NCBI RefSeq assembly: GCF_900129795.1
Contig: NZ_FQWW01000006.1
Span: 248,001 to 312,000, forward strand
Reading direction: 5' to 3'
Source: Flavobacterium sp. CF108
GTDB lineage: Bacteria; Bacteroidota; Bacteroidia; Flavobacteriales; Flavobacteriaceae
DNA: 64,000 bases
Under the pieces are notes generated by a model that was not told where the DNA came from, ran no database searches, and worked only from the letters and a program-made list of their open reading frames with translations. The first letter of the stretch is position 1, and each line of letters opens with the position of its first letter. Positions 27,481 to 37,500 of the stretch are shown piece by piece. The translations under genes were made by a program, and so were the position numbers.

Positions 27481-28374
27481 TTAGATTATTAAGTTATGAA
27501 CAAATTCTGTAATAACAGGAAGATTTTCATAGAGGCCTTTCCCTGCAACTGATGCAGATACGCTACCTAACCATTTCATTATTTTGGATGTTTTTGTGGG
27601 CTTGTCTGCTGTACTCTCAATTATAGTTTTCAAGTCTAAAATTTCTTTAGCACTAACCCCTAATTCTTCTAATTTTTTTTCGGTTTCCTGAGGAAGGTAA
27701 TTATTTTGATTTAGTATTTGCTTGTTATTATTTCCTGCCGCAATGTTGAGAGGATTGTTATCACCAAAAATATTTGTTATTATATTTTGAACTTTATCAG
27801 TATTCTCTTTATTGACATTATAAGCGTCATCTAAATTTGGAAACTCGTTATCTAATTCCATAAGTGTATCTAAAAGTTTTTGTTTGGTCATTTCGAGGAC
27901 ATTTTGGTATTGTACCCTTCCTACTTCTCTGCTCCCGGTTCTAATTATTCCTCCATGTCTGTGTACATCTTCGCTATATAATCCAGCAATTGCCTCTACT
28001 TGTTTAGCAGGTAAATTTATATACCCTTTTGACTTTGATATTGTTTTTATCTGCTCTTCAACAATTGAAATAGGCTCTGAAATTTGATGACGATTGACGA
28101 AATCAAATTCATCCTTGTCAAATTCATCCGTCAATACGACTACAATCGGCTGTGTTCTTCCATATGTGAATTCAGCAATTAATGTTATTGGACTCCAGAC
28201 TTTTCTGTAATCAGGCAATGTTACATCATCATATTCATATCCTTCCAGTTCTTTGGTCAGCCAATTTTTGAAAGTTTGATTTTTAATTTTTGCAGCTATC
28301 AGTTTTGCTATAGTTAATGCTTTGGACAACGAAATGCTGTCATAAGCTATGTCTTTAATTAGTTGCTTTATCAT
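27481..28374 (-). CDS. AbiTii-domain protein
   Basis: 297 aa. The N-terminal 70 residues (LIKDIAYDSISLSKALTIAKLIAAKI ... FKNWLTKELEGYEYDD) match the AbiTii domain, a helical module found in abortive-infection-type proteins, with the characteristic W-x3-ELxGY element. A middle region (about 75-190) is mixed, and the C-terminal 60 residues end in a mildly hydrophobic helix that could meet a membrane. It is the last gene of the ADP-ribosyltransferase/caspase operon, 53 bp after the caspase gene. A regulatory or effector part in phage defence is inferred; its biochemical role is not known to me. Confidence 0.7.
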   Translation of the reverse strand: MIKQLIKDIAYDSISLSKALTIAKLIAAKIKNQTFKNWLTKELEGYEYDDVTLPDYRKVWSPITLIAEFTYGRTQPIVVVLTDEFDKDEFDFVNRHQISEPISIVEEQIKTISKSKGYINLPAKQVEAIAGLYSEDVHRHGGIIRTGSREVGRVQYQNVLEMTKQKLLDTLMELDNEFPNLDDAYNVNKENTDKVQNIITNIFGDNNPLNIAAGNNNKQILNQNNYLPQETEKKLEELGVSAKEILDLKTIIESTADKPTKTSKIMKWLGSVSASVAGKGLYENLPVITEFVHNLII

Positions 28375-28427
28375 GCTTAATTTAGTTTATTTAAAATTAA
28401 AACGCCTGGTATTAGAAAAGTATACTG

Positions 28428-29933
28428 TTACTGGTCCATATGATTTCTCGGAAGTAAATCATATTCCTCAGCAAATTGTTCTAGTGTTCTTTCTCCTCTA
28501 AGTATTGAATTCATGTATTGCTCACCTAAAGAATTACCTTGGTTAGTATTATGAGGAGATGATTTTGGAACGAGGATCACGTTATATTTTGAAAGATATC
28601 TATTTCTAAGCTGTGGATTAATAAGTTCTGTATATTCCCCATCAATAAAGGCAGCACCGTCCTGATATTCTTCGAAGGTTACTTTTATATCATTATCTAA
28701 CCCAAAAGATTCTTGATAATATCCCCTGCTGGCTACCTGCCTGTCAAATACCGAGGTTTTAATATCGTTAACACCTGATGCTTCATCCGGCAGAGTCTCA
28801 ATATAGATAAAACAGGAATAATACGAACTTGAATTGTATACTGCAATCCTGTCTATAATTAATTCATCGCTGTTATTTAGTAAGATCTTGTTATCTTCAA
28901 TTTTTTTGAATTTGCTTACAGGTAATGCACTGCTTCCCCTGAACCACCATATTGGATCTGCAAGTACACCATAGCCTTCAGCTATGTCGTAACGTAAAGG
29001 CTCATACAAAAATCTGTTTAGGCCGTCTACTGCTGCTTTTCCTTCAAACCATTTTACACCCCGCACGCCAGGGAATGCCTTTGTAAGCCGTTCATAGAAT
29101 AGGACAGTTGGAGGTGTATGTGTGACTGTCTTCTCGTTTGTGTTTTTCTCTTTAGCTATTTCTGGTGTTTTTGCTTCTGGCACCTTGTCTGGTTTGTAGC
29201 CCGTTTTTAAATATTGGAAGAAAGCAAATGGATAACTGCCGACATCTACACTACTGGTGTAGGGTATCTGTTTGAAATCTTTATCTAAACTGACTTCTTT
29301 TCTCACATAATCGGCAATCACTGTAGGTGTTATAAAGCCTAAGTTATTGTAGTTTTCTGCTGTAGTAATTGCTTTCAAGAAATAGTGGGTCAATGTGCCA
29401 TTCTGGAAAATACTTTTCTCTGTTGCTTTTTGATCAAATCTGGAGGCTGCAATAATAGTTTTAGTTTCTGACTTGGAAGCCAGTTTATTCCAGTAAAGTT
29501 CTGTCATAAAATCGTCCTCTTCAGCTGATTTTATTTTTTCACCTGAATGGCAGGCATCAAAAACAAAAATTTGATTTTTTGGATTTAATTTCTCTTGAAC
29601 GACGGTGTATATTTGAGAAACTTTTATATACTGAGTATGAAACAATAAAGTAGCTTCTTCCTCATGAACCCCATGTCCGGAGAAAAAGAAAAATACGGCA
29701 TCTTCATCCTGATTAAAATCTTTGCTTATGCTTTCCAGGGCATTATGAAACAGGCTTAAAATTTCTTTATTGGAGCTCCCGGGATCACTTGTAATTATTC
29801 TCAGATCATTGGCATTAAATTGACAGTTTTTAACTAGAGCTTCTGCAATTTTATTTACATCATTTACGCAGTAATCAAGTGGGTTTACCGCATAATCATT
29901 TATTCCTATTAACAATCCAAATCTTCTGCTCAT
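28428..29933 (-). CDS. Caspase-like cysteine protease (peptidase C14) with C-terminal accessory domain
   Basis: 501 aa. The N-terminal 240 residues are a caspase-fold protease: GLLIGINDYAVNPLDYCVND at the start, the catalytic His in FFFSGHGVHEE (His87) and the catalytic Cys in FVFDACHSGE (Cys128). A linker of Lys, Glu and Thr (about 255-275) leads to a C-terminal domain (about 280-480) with RGVKWFEG, LRYDIAEGYG and DPIWWFRGSS, which I do not recognise. In bacterial defence loci such proteases act as effectors or cleave a partner. It sits between an ADP-ribosyltransferase and an AbiTii-domain gene, all on one strand with gaps of 89 and 53 bp. Confidence 0.88.
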   Translation of the reverse strand: MSRRFGLLIGINDYAVNPLDYCVNDVNKIAEALVKNCQFNANDLRIITSDPGSSNKEILSLFHNALESISKDFNQDEDAVFFFFSGHGVHEEEATLLFHTQYIKVSQIYTVVQEKLNPKNQIFVFDACHSGEKIKSAEEDDFMTELYWNKLASKSETKTIIAASRFDQKATEKSIFQNGTLTHYFLKAITTAENYNNLGFITPTVIADYVRKEVSLDKDFKQIPYTSSVDVGSYPFAFFQYLKTGYKPDKVPEAKTPEIAKEKNTNEKTVTHTPPTVLFYERLTKAFPGVRGVKWFEGKAAVDGLNRFLYEPLRYDIAEGYGVLADPIWWFRGSSALPVSKFKKIEDNKILLNNSDELIIDRIAVYNSSSYYSCFIYIETLPDEASGVNDIKTSVFDRQVASRGYYQESFGLDNDIKVTFEEYQDGAAFIDGEYTELINPQLRNRYLSKYNVILVPKSSPHNTNQGNSLGEQYMNSILRGERTLEQFAEEYDLLPRNHMDQ

Positions 29934-30022
29934 CTTTAACTTTCTGTTATTGAATATTGTTTAACTGTTTTTATTAAGTAATTCTAAGTATTGGTTAGAC
30001 TTATGGCTGAAGGGATTCTCAT

Positions 30023-30706
30023 CTATATTTCCTTATTATAAACTCTGTTCTCTTTTTTATCTACCCTTTCGATTAGGAATTGAGTCCTGTTTTTAAATAA
30101 TACTTCTTTTTCATTATTAACAAATGTCAATTCCTGTATGTCTTTTGCATTACTATTTTTTGTAGTTGTTATTACAAATTGAAAATCTGTCTCTTCATCA
30201 GATATTCTTTTGTCATCTGTATGGCATGATTGAAAATCATTGAACATTAACGCTCTTCCGATATTCTGCTCGTAATATTGCAGACATGCATCATTTCCAT
30301 TTTGTGGGTGGCGTATATCTCTGTAAAGAATTTGTTCACTAAAGGAGGGCAGTTTATCAAGTGCTGAATTTAAACGATTACTATAAACTTTAAAATCTTC
30401 ATCTAAGTTTTCAAAGTTATTTCTCAAATTATGATTTAAGTTTTCATAAATATGATGATGTGTATACATATAAACAATGGACGCTTCTTCTTGGCTTAGA
30501 TCATATTTTATAATTGCGTCAAGATTTTCACCTGAAGAAGTGGTTTTCCCAAACTCATGAGCGGATAGTTTTTTAATGAAACCTTCGTGATGTACCTGGT
30601 AATAATTTATACCTCTTTCAGGCTCGAAAAATTCTCGATTGAATTGAATTGCCCTCTCATGCCTAACATCTTCACATTTCTCAAATGAGTCAAATAAATC
30701 TTGCAT
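30023..30706 (-). CDS. Putative ADP-ribosyltransferase (R-S-E class)
   Basis: 227 aa. The pattern of arginine-type ADP-ribosyltransferases is visible: an N-terminal YTHHHIYENLNHNLR helix (residues 81-95; the family has YT...iN..LR), the NAD-binding Arg in ILYRDI (Arg129), an FNDFQSC strand in the STS position (155-161) with Ser160, and the catalytic ExE in NNEKEVLFKNRTQFLIE (Glu199, Glu201), followed by the EVLF...FxI strand typical of the fold. Such enzymes transfer ADP-ribose from NAD to proteins or other targets and are often toxins or defence effectors. It is the first gene of the caspase/AbiTii group. The assignment is by motif only. Confidence 0.65.
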   Translation of the reverse strand: MQDLFDSFEKCEDVRHERAIQFNREFFEPERGINYYQVHHEGFIKKLSAHEFGKTTSSGENLDAIIKYDLSQEEASIVYMYTHHHIYENLNHNLRNNFENLDEDFKVYSNRLNSALDKLPSFSEQILYRDIRHPQNGNDACLQYYEQNIGRALMFNDFQSCHTDDKRISDEETDFQFVITTTKNSNAKDIQELTFVNNEKEVLFKNRTQFLIERVDKKENRVYNKEI

Positions 30707-30922
30707 AACTAAAGCAGGTGTTGATGAGTTTTAATTGTATTTTGCATGTGTTTGAAACCATTAAATATATAAATAATGGTAATATAAAACTAAATAGGAA
30801 CAAAAGAATATATTCTTTTTACAAGTTCTTAACGGCAGAAAAAATTACAGTTAAAATATTTTCTGATAGACTTGAAAGCACTCATGGACTATTATACTTC
30901 CGATGTTAATCATTTTTAAATT

Positions 30923-31936
30923 TTATTCATCAAATACCGTAAAGTCCATAGTATTTAATAATGTTCTAATGGAGAGATTGTTTTCTTTCATCCAGTATAA
31001 GAGATTATTTAGCATTTCTCCGTGGACAGTTAAAAAATAGACAGTTCTCTCTGAAATTTGATTCTCGTCGACGTACACTAAATTGGCATTTTCTAATATA
31101 TTTATTTCTACAATCATCTCCTGAGATGAAATATTCAAAAATTTTTCTAATGCCTGAGGTATAATTCTTACGCTGCCTGAGCTGAAATAATTGTCTCCCA
31201 TTTTTCCTCTGTCTGCAATTAATGCAATTATTTCTCTTGTGACACGGGGAACAGATGCCAAGTTATCATAAAGTTCATCCAATTCTGCCTTACTTCTTTT
31301 GTAGCCGAAAACTGAAGGCTGTCCTATTAATTTAATTCCATTTTTTGCTTGGGATGATGGTTTTAATTCGACGGCATTATAATAGGAACTTTCAAAATTA
31401 CCTTTTTCGTCGATAGGTTCAAGTTCAATTTTAACCTGCCTGAATTCTCTTTGAAACAAGGTGTAGATTATTTCTAATTTTTGAATATCAAGAAGGACGA
31501 TGTCCCGTAATAATGAATCAATATCGTGAATGTTTTTTTCAGGTGTGAAGAAATATTTTTTGGCAAGCTTCGGATTTAAAGTATAGCTGGTTTGTTTCTC
31601 ACCAATTATAAAAACATTTATTGTATCGTAAGATACTATTTGATCTTCAGTAATTTTTTCTAAGGTATCATTTATTTTCTGGGATGTTTTCTGAGAAGTT
31701 ATCTGATAAGCAGTTTTATTTTTACTATCACCTAAATCCAAGCCTGGAACATTACTTCTGGTTTTATTTAAATTCTGTAAATTTAAAGAATAGGCGGTAT
31801 TTAAAAGTTCCCTTAAAAAATCTTCACAGTACTTTGTCAAATCAAATTGCCCTAGTTTATTTCTGGTTTCAATTTGATATTTCAGGCTTGCCAGGTCATC
31901 AACTATTTTCCCAATAATAATTCCTCTTGTGATCAT
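30923..31936 (-). CDS. SMEK-domain-like protein
   Basis: 337 aa. The N-terminal 160 residues include ITRGIIIGKIVDDLASLKYQIETRN, then a conserved-looking VPGLDLGDSKNKTAYQITS (Asp and Gln in a D...AxQIT pattern) and KINDTLEKI. This matches the SMEK domain seen in many bacterial conflict genes, which may have a nuclease-like fold. The C-terminal half (about 210-337) looks like a helical DNA-binding or winged-helix region (TREIIALIADRGK ... LENANLVYVDENQISERTVYFLT). It lies 58 bp after the PD-(D/E)XK gene. A defence function is inferred. Confidence 0.6.
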   Translation of the reverse strand: MITRGIIIGKIVDDLASLKYQIETRNKLGQFDLTKYCEDFLRELLNTAYSLNLQNLNKTRSNVPGLDLGDSKNKTAYQITSQKTSQKINDTLEKITEDQIVSYDTINVFIIGEKQTSYTLNPKLAKKYFFTPEKNIHDIDSLLRDIVLLDIQKLEIIYTLFQREFRQVKIELEPIDEKGNFESSYYNAVELKPSSQAKNGIKLIGQPSVFGYKRSKAELDELYDNLASVPRVTREIIALIADRGKMGDNYFSSGSVRIIPQALEKFLNISSQEMIVEINILENANLVYVDENQISERTVYFLTVHGEMLNNLLYWMKENNLSIRTLLNTMDFTVFDE

Positions 31937-31994
31937 GTGTCTAATATTTTTATTATTACAGTTATACTGATTTTAAGATTATCTATTCTTACTT

Positions 31995-32594
31995 TTATAT
32001 GTCCACTTTTAAAACATGCCATGGATCTCTGGAATTCCAGTCACAGGTAACATTATTTTTAAAAACGATTGGTTTATCGCGTTTAACTTTCCATTTCTCA
32101 GCCCATCCTGGAATAATCTGTTCATTTGCCAGATAGATAGTTCCATTATTTAAGGTGACCGTTTTGCCATGTCCTCTTTGTAATGTCTGGGAGTAGTATT
32201 TGTTATCTGTTAAACATATAAACTTTTTAATTTGGAAACTATCGAAATGCTGCAGGCGTTCAATATCTATCAGGGCATCATAACAATCCAGTTCTTTTGC
32301 CCGATTACTTGCCTTCATAAAACATTTAAGCTCGATTGCAGCTTTGGTCTTTCCAAAACCACATACAATATCTATGCTTTTATTTCCATAATTTGTTTCC
32401 ATCTCAATTTTAAAAGTTTCATTGGGAAGAATGCAATATAAATTTCCCAGATCAAATATAATTTTTGATAAATGAAGCTGTAAGGAAGATTCCTTATTAA
32501 TGATAATTTTACCAGAAACTATATTTTCGAATAGAAGATCCCAGGCTAAATCGATAATCTGGTTAAGTCTTGTATGTTCATCAAGTGAAACCAT
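31995..32594 (-). CDS. PD-(D/E)XK nuclease-like protein
   Basis: 199 aa. The core is IEMETNYGNKSIDIVCGFG (about residues 62-80) followed by KTKAAIELKCF. The Asp in SIDIV and the ELK triplet form the PD-(D/E)XK active site (D...ExK) of restriction-type nucleases. The following helix region (YDALIDIERLQHF) and the strand KKFICLTD are usual for such folds. No specificity domain is visible, so it probably acts with neighbours. It is in line with the uracil-glycosylase-like gene (91 bp upstream) and the SMEK-like gene (58 bp downstream). Confidence 0.65.
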   Translation of the reverse strand: MVSLDEHTRLNQIIDLAWDLLFENIVSGKIIINKESSLQLHLSKIIFDLGNLYCILPNETFKIEMETNYGNKSIDIVCGFGKTKAAIELKCFMKASNRAKELDCYDALIDIERLQHFDSFQIKKFICLTDNKYYSQTLQRGHGKTVTLNNGTIYLANEQIIPGWAEKWKVKRDKPIVFKNNVTCDWNSRDPWHVLKVDI

Positions 32595-32685
32595 AAATTT
32601 TTCGTTATTTGTATAGTGACATGAATATAAATTTTAAAGGCGGAAAGATTCTTAAGGCTTGGTTTGGACAGTTTAGCACATTTAA

Positions 32686-33354
32686 TCAATTCTCATTCAG
32701 CTTAGAGAGAACAAACTTGATATGCCATATCAGCCTTTCATATGATCCGTTGTCCAGTGCCCGCTGGTCAGTAAGCATACTTGTAAAAAAAACAGGAACA
32801 TTTTTTAATTCTGTATTGGTTATTCGATAGGTCCCGATTTCCTGATCAAACACAAAATCAAAATCCATCCAGACGCCGGTATTCTTTTCTTTATTTTTAT
32901 CAAACCCCAAAAAATGCCTGGACAGGGCGTTTGAAACCACAATAATCTTAGGCTGCGCATCCAGAATTACTTTTTTAGAAACAGCAAGCTGTTTAAAAAG
33001 AAAGTCGGAACCCACAGCATCTTTTAGCAGCTTAAGAATAAAATTTTGTCGGGTTTCCCTGAAAAAGTACAAATCATAATGCGTCCAGGATAATTTTGTT
33101 TTTAAAGAAATATCTTTGAATCTATTAAAATAAGGATGATTCTTTTGGTTTTCATCAATATTAATAAAATGGCTCATAGATTTAGGATTACCTGAAAATG
33201 ATGGATTTATCCCTAAAAACAGGATGGAACCCTTTTTAATTCTATCATGAATGGCATAGCCTCTTTGAAGCACTTCAATACTGCTGTATAATGGATCATT
33301 TGAAGAAAAGCATATAAGTGGATCGAAAACGATAATTTTTACAAAAATCGACAT
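32686..33354 (-). CDS. Uracil-DNA-glycosylase-superfamily-like protein
   Basis: 222 aa. The segment ILFLGINPSFSGNPKS (about residues 44-59) resembles motif I of the uracil-DNA glycosylase superfamily (GxNPS), and VPVFFTSMLTDQRALDNGSYERL (about 188-210) sits where the second catalytic segment would be, although the classical HPS triplet is not present. Related proteins are common in defence islands. The start at 33354 lies inside the preceding small ORF (59-bp overlap), suggesting coupled translation. Base excision on modified phage DNA is a possible role, but this is inference. Confidence 0.6.
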   Translation of the reverse strand: MSIFVKIIVFDPLICFSSNDPLYSSIEVLQRGYAIHDRIKKGSILFLGINPSFSGNPKSMSHFINIDENQKNHPYFNRFKDISLKTKLSWTHYDLYFFRETRQNFILKLLKDAVGSDFLFKQLAVSKKVILDAQPKIIVVSNALSRHFLGFDKNKEKNTGVWMDFDFVFDQEIGTYRITNTELKNVPVFFTSMLTDQRALDNGSYERLIWHIKFVLSKLNEN

Positions 33355-33550
33355 CTTTTATTTGAGTATATATTTTTCCGTCAGTATCTCTTAGCTGTCT
33401 GATAACAGAACAGACAAACTGCTCTTCAGCCAGGGTAATTATTTCCCCGCGATAGGCTTTATTGATTAAGTCCTGCGCTGTGGAACCGTATTCCAGTTTA
33501 TCTGGGAGATTTGCGGAAAACGATTGTAATTTTTTTCTTTTATAGTTCAT
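33296..33550 (-). CDS. Small hypothetical protein at the head of the nuclease operon
   Basis: 84 aa, not recognised. The first 55 residues (LPDKLEYGSTAQDLINKAYRGEIITLAEEQFVCSVIRQL) look like a compact helical protein. The last 20 residues lie in the 59-bp overlap with the downstream gene and look less natural (KNYRFRSTYMLFFK), so a shorter real protein or a frameshifted link to the glycosylase-like gene is possible. A promoter-like TATTTTTG lies about 155 bp upstream. Confidence 0.45.
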   Translation of the reverse strand: MNYKRKKLQSFSANLPDKLEYGSTAQDLINKAYRGEIITLAEEQFVCSVIRQLRDTDGKIYTQIKDVDFCKNYRFRSTYMLFFK

Positions 33551-33877
33551 GAATACTTAATATTGAATGTTCATGTTGTCTGAGCGCATTTGCGCTTTAA
33601 GATATTTTTTTAAGGTTTAAATTTTCAAGGATTGGACCACTTATTCATGATATAGTAGGTCTTTTAGAATTTCTATGTTTTTCTTTATAATTAAATCTTA
33701 TTTACAAAAATAAGATGACTGTGCGCAATCATTTTACGTAGATGAAAATGTCTGTAAAAAAAATGGAAGTTTTGATGATCTTGAATATTATCATTAAAAA
33801 TAAATGATTTGAAATTACGTATAAATTATATTCTTTTAGTTAAAGTAAGATTCGTGCAATTTATTTTTTGTATGATC
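33551..33877. promoter_or_regulatory. Intergenic region with candidate -7 box (33705-33712, minus strand)
   Basis: 327 bp without an ORF. On the minus strand 33712-33705 reads TATTTTTG, matching TAnnTTTG, and could drive the operon beginning at 33550. A GCGCATTTGCGC palindrome is found near 33580-33591. No RNA gene is seen. Confidence 0.35.
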
Positions 33878-34504
33878 TTAATAATTATGTTTTATGAGAT
33901 TTATTTGATTCCAAATATTGACAATTTCATTTTCAACATTTATAGCAGGATAATTAAATTTCATTTTTAATAATACATTGTCATTCCAATCAAATTCTTC
34001 TAATAATTCGGGAAATTCCAGATTTATGCATGTTGTTATAATTTTTATTAGCTCAACAACTAAAATAGTTTCTGCATTGGTATGAGGAACATTAAAAATT
34101 ATTGGTTTAAAATCATCTGCAAAAATGGATTTATCTCCAATTCTATAATTGTGAGCTAAAATGTAGTTTCTGTAATTTTTAAAATCGGACCAAGAATTCA
34201 ATCTCTTCAATGCAGGTTTAGTAATTTGTTTTAACCTTTTTAACCTTTTAGAAAAATCGGGATGTTTAGATACTGTAAATTCTTTGTTGTATTCGTCAAT
34301 AAACGAACATGCAATTATATGAGAATAATTTTGAAGAGAACCCGAAATGGCCTTTGCAAATGGTAGTTTTGCATAATGATTTTCAAATTTTACTTTATTT
34401 AAATAATCTTCATTATCTCTGTACGTTTTATAGACTTCGTTAAAAAATATCATTTGCGTTCCTAAATGAAGTAGTGTTTTATATGATTCCAGTAATCTTT
34501 GCAT
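33878..34504 (-). CDS. HEPN-like protein downstream of the Hhe-type gene
   Basis: 208 aa, mostly helical. The segment FKNYRNYILAHNYR (about residues 107-120) contains the R-x5-H pattern (RNYILAH) that marks HEPN ribonuclease-type domains, as in AbiU2-like families. The N-terminal half (YKTLLHLGTQMIFFNEVY ... SFIDEYN) is typical of the preceding helices. It follows the giant helicase-nuclease by 25 bp, so it is probably cotranscribed and could be its RNA-cleaving or toxin partner. The HEPN call rests on the motif and helical look. Confidence 0.6.
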   Translation of the reverse strand: MQRLLESYKTLLHLGTQMIFFNEVYKTYRDNEDYLNKVKFENHYAKLPFAKAISGSLQNYSHIIACSFIDEYNKEFTVSKHPDFSKRLKRLKQITKPALKRLNSWSDFKNYRNYILAHNYRIGDKSIFADDFKPIIFNVPHTNAETILVVELIKIITTCINLEFPELLEEFDWNDNVLLKMKFNYPAINVENEIVNIWNQINLIKHNY

Positions 34505-34529
34505 TTGTTTTTAAGATTTAAATTAATCT

Positions 34530-37500
34530 TTATATCAATTTTAAAAACTCTCCATCTTTTTTTACAATTTCAGATTTAACTGCTTTTATAATGGATAGTA
34601 AAATATGGTTTCGCATATCTTCCGTAACTCTCGCAAATCCAAAAAGTTTTGCAATTAAGATAACAGCATTATCTGGCTGAATAGCGATAGAACTTTCAAC
34701 AACTTTAATGATTGCCAAGTTCATTTCTTCATCAGAAATAAGATTTAATTTTTTTGAATTTGGACTAAGTAAACTTCTATCTCTTATTATTGGTAAATGA
34801 TCTTCAAAATGCCAAAGAAATTCATCTTTCTTTTTAATTAAGCCAGTTCTAATAGCATAGTTTAATGCATCTGTAATAGATGCTCTGACACGGCTTCCTA
34901 TTTTTGAAATGCCATTTGCATCTGCAATTCGACGAGCCATTTCTTCAAAATGAACAGGACTTTCTACTTTGACGACTTCATGTATCCACGCTCCAAGTTT
35001 TCCAAGGGAATAAGTATGAATTTCTTGATGGCAAACCTCAATCGGAAGAGAAGCTTTTATATAGCGGGGGATTGAATTATCAATTTCTTCAGGCTCTTCT
35101 CGGACAAGATTTTTTAAATCTTCCATTAATTCTTCTTCAAGTGCATCATTATGTTCAACTTGATTTTTAGCATTTTCAATAGTTTCTATTAAAAGTCTTA
35201 GCTCTCCTTGGGGATTCCGGAACCAATCAGTGCTCCATACATTAAATAATTTCCAGCCCATTCCTTCAAGGACTATGGTTCTTAATCTATCTCGATCCCG
35301 AGCTGATTTTGCAGTTTCGTAAGACTTTCCGTCGCAGCATATTCCAAGAATATATCTTCCAGGATTATCGTTATCCACTATTGCCAAGTCAATATAAAAT
35401 CCTGCAGAGCCGACTTTTTCTCTCACGATATAACCATTATCGCGAAGACTTTGAGCAATAATTTCCTCAAATGGCTGGGGTTTAGTTATTATTTCTTCCT
35501 TGTCGCTTTCAAACTTCCCATGCTGTGCATAATAAAGAAAACTTTTTAATGCCCGAATACCAAATTTCGCATTTGGTCCAGGATTCATATCACTGGCTGT
35601 AATATTTGTGAATACTTCACATCTGCTTTTTGCCCTTGTAATTAAAACATTTAGTCTTCTTTCACCACCTTCATTATTTAGAGGTCCAAAACTCATAGGT
35701 ACTTTACCGTCTGCAGTTCTTCCATAACCAATGCTAATAAAAATGACATCTCGTTCATCTCCTTGAACATTTTCAAGATTTTTGATAAAAAGAGGTTCAG
35801 TAGGGTGGCTCCTAAAGAAATTTTCAACTTCAGGATTTTTTCTTCTTTTTACTTCAAGTGCATTTTGAATAGCCTGCATTTGCGCTGTGCTAAAAGCAAC
35901 AACGCCGAGACTTAGCTTCGGATTATTTAGCGCATGGTTAATGATAGCATCAGCAACTTTTTCAGCTTCTTTAGGGTTGGTGCGTGTTTTACCTTTGTCA
36001 TAATAAGTATCTGGCAGGTGATTAAATGCTAAACCCATTTTGCTTCTAGATCCGGGACTTGGAAAAATTATTAATTTATTTTCGTAAAACTCCTGGTTTG
36101 ACAAGTTAATTAAGGATTCATGTCTACTGCGATAATGCCAGCGCAACATACGTTGAGGAGCACCTTGAGCATCACACATTCCAAGGATGCTCTGCATATC
36201 AGCAGTTACGTTTTCTTCATCTTCAGTATCGGTATTAAGTTTGTCAAAAAAACTTGTTGGAGGCATTTGCTTTGTATCCCCCACAACAACTACTTGTCTT
36301 CCACGTAAAATAGCACCCAAAGCATCAACAGGACGTACTTGGCTGGCTTCATCAAAAATAACCAGATCGAAATCAATACTATTTGGAGGGAGAAAATTTG
36401 CAATTGACATTGGACTCATCATTATAACAGGTTTAATTGCTTGAATTGCCAGTCCCGCTTCCTGCATAAGTTTCCTAATCGGCATATGTCTGGCTTTGCG
36501 ATTGAATTCGCTTTTAAGTACATTAATTTGTCCGCCACCTTCCTGTTTTGGTAAACTCTCCCAATGTTTAAGAGCAACTTTGGCGCGATTATAGAACTGA
36601 TTAAGTACATCAAGTCGTTTAAATTTTTCGATGACTTCTTCATGACTTGATCTTTCAAATTTTCGAAGTTCTACACTATTAGTCATTGCCTGCTCAATCA
36701 AATGTTCGTACCAAGTTTTCTGTACAGCTGTTTTTAAATGCAAAACAGCGTCGGGCCAGTTGTAAACTGCTCTAATCAAATAATCGGCTCCATTTCTTTC
36801 AATCTCTTCTTTCATTACGTTCCAAGATACTGCCTGATGTATCTCAGGTAGATTTTCGAACCAATTTTTTATTAAGCTTTGCTGTTTTGCTAAACTTGTA
36901 TTTAGTATTTGATTATCTTTTAAATCCAGTTTTTCTAAAAGTGACTTTAATGAAATATTTTGTTTTTTTAAAGCATTCTCCAAATTAATTAAAAAGTCAG
37001 CCGCAACAGAAGACTCCTGATTTTTGCTAAGAAAGGATAGAAATGTGTTTGATATTACGTCATCCTGAATAAGAAGGTGTACCTCTTGTAGATATTGAAC
37101 TGCTTTTTTAACAGTTTGCCAATCTGTTCGTTTCTTTTGATATCTTATATCAAATAATTTTTGCGCTAAAGGTTCTAAAGATAGGAGAGAGGCTGTAAGA
37201 CGCTTTCCTTCCATTAAAGCATTAACATACTCCAATTTTGTGTTTAAATCTGAAGGTACCTGAGTTGTGAGAAGTGCCGACAATTTTTTTACACTATTTT
37301 TATAATCGCCTATTAAAAATTTATACCACTTACTGCCATGTACAATTAAATTTTGCCTGATTTCAAGTAGATCATAATCCCAAGCTTCTGGAATAACTAA
37401 ATTGTCATATTGTGTATGCAGTTCCTCTAGTCGAATTCCAGTTTCTAATAATTCGGCAATATCAGCTTGATTATTGAGCCAAGCGGAATCGGTTATATTC

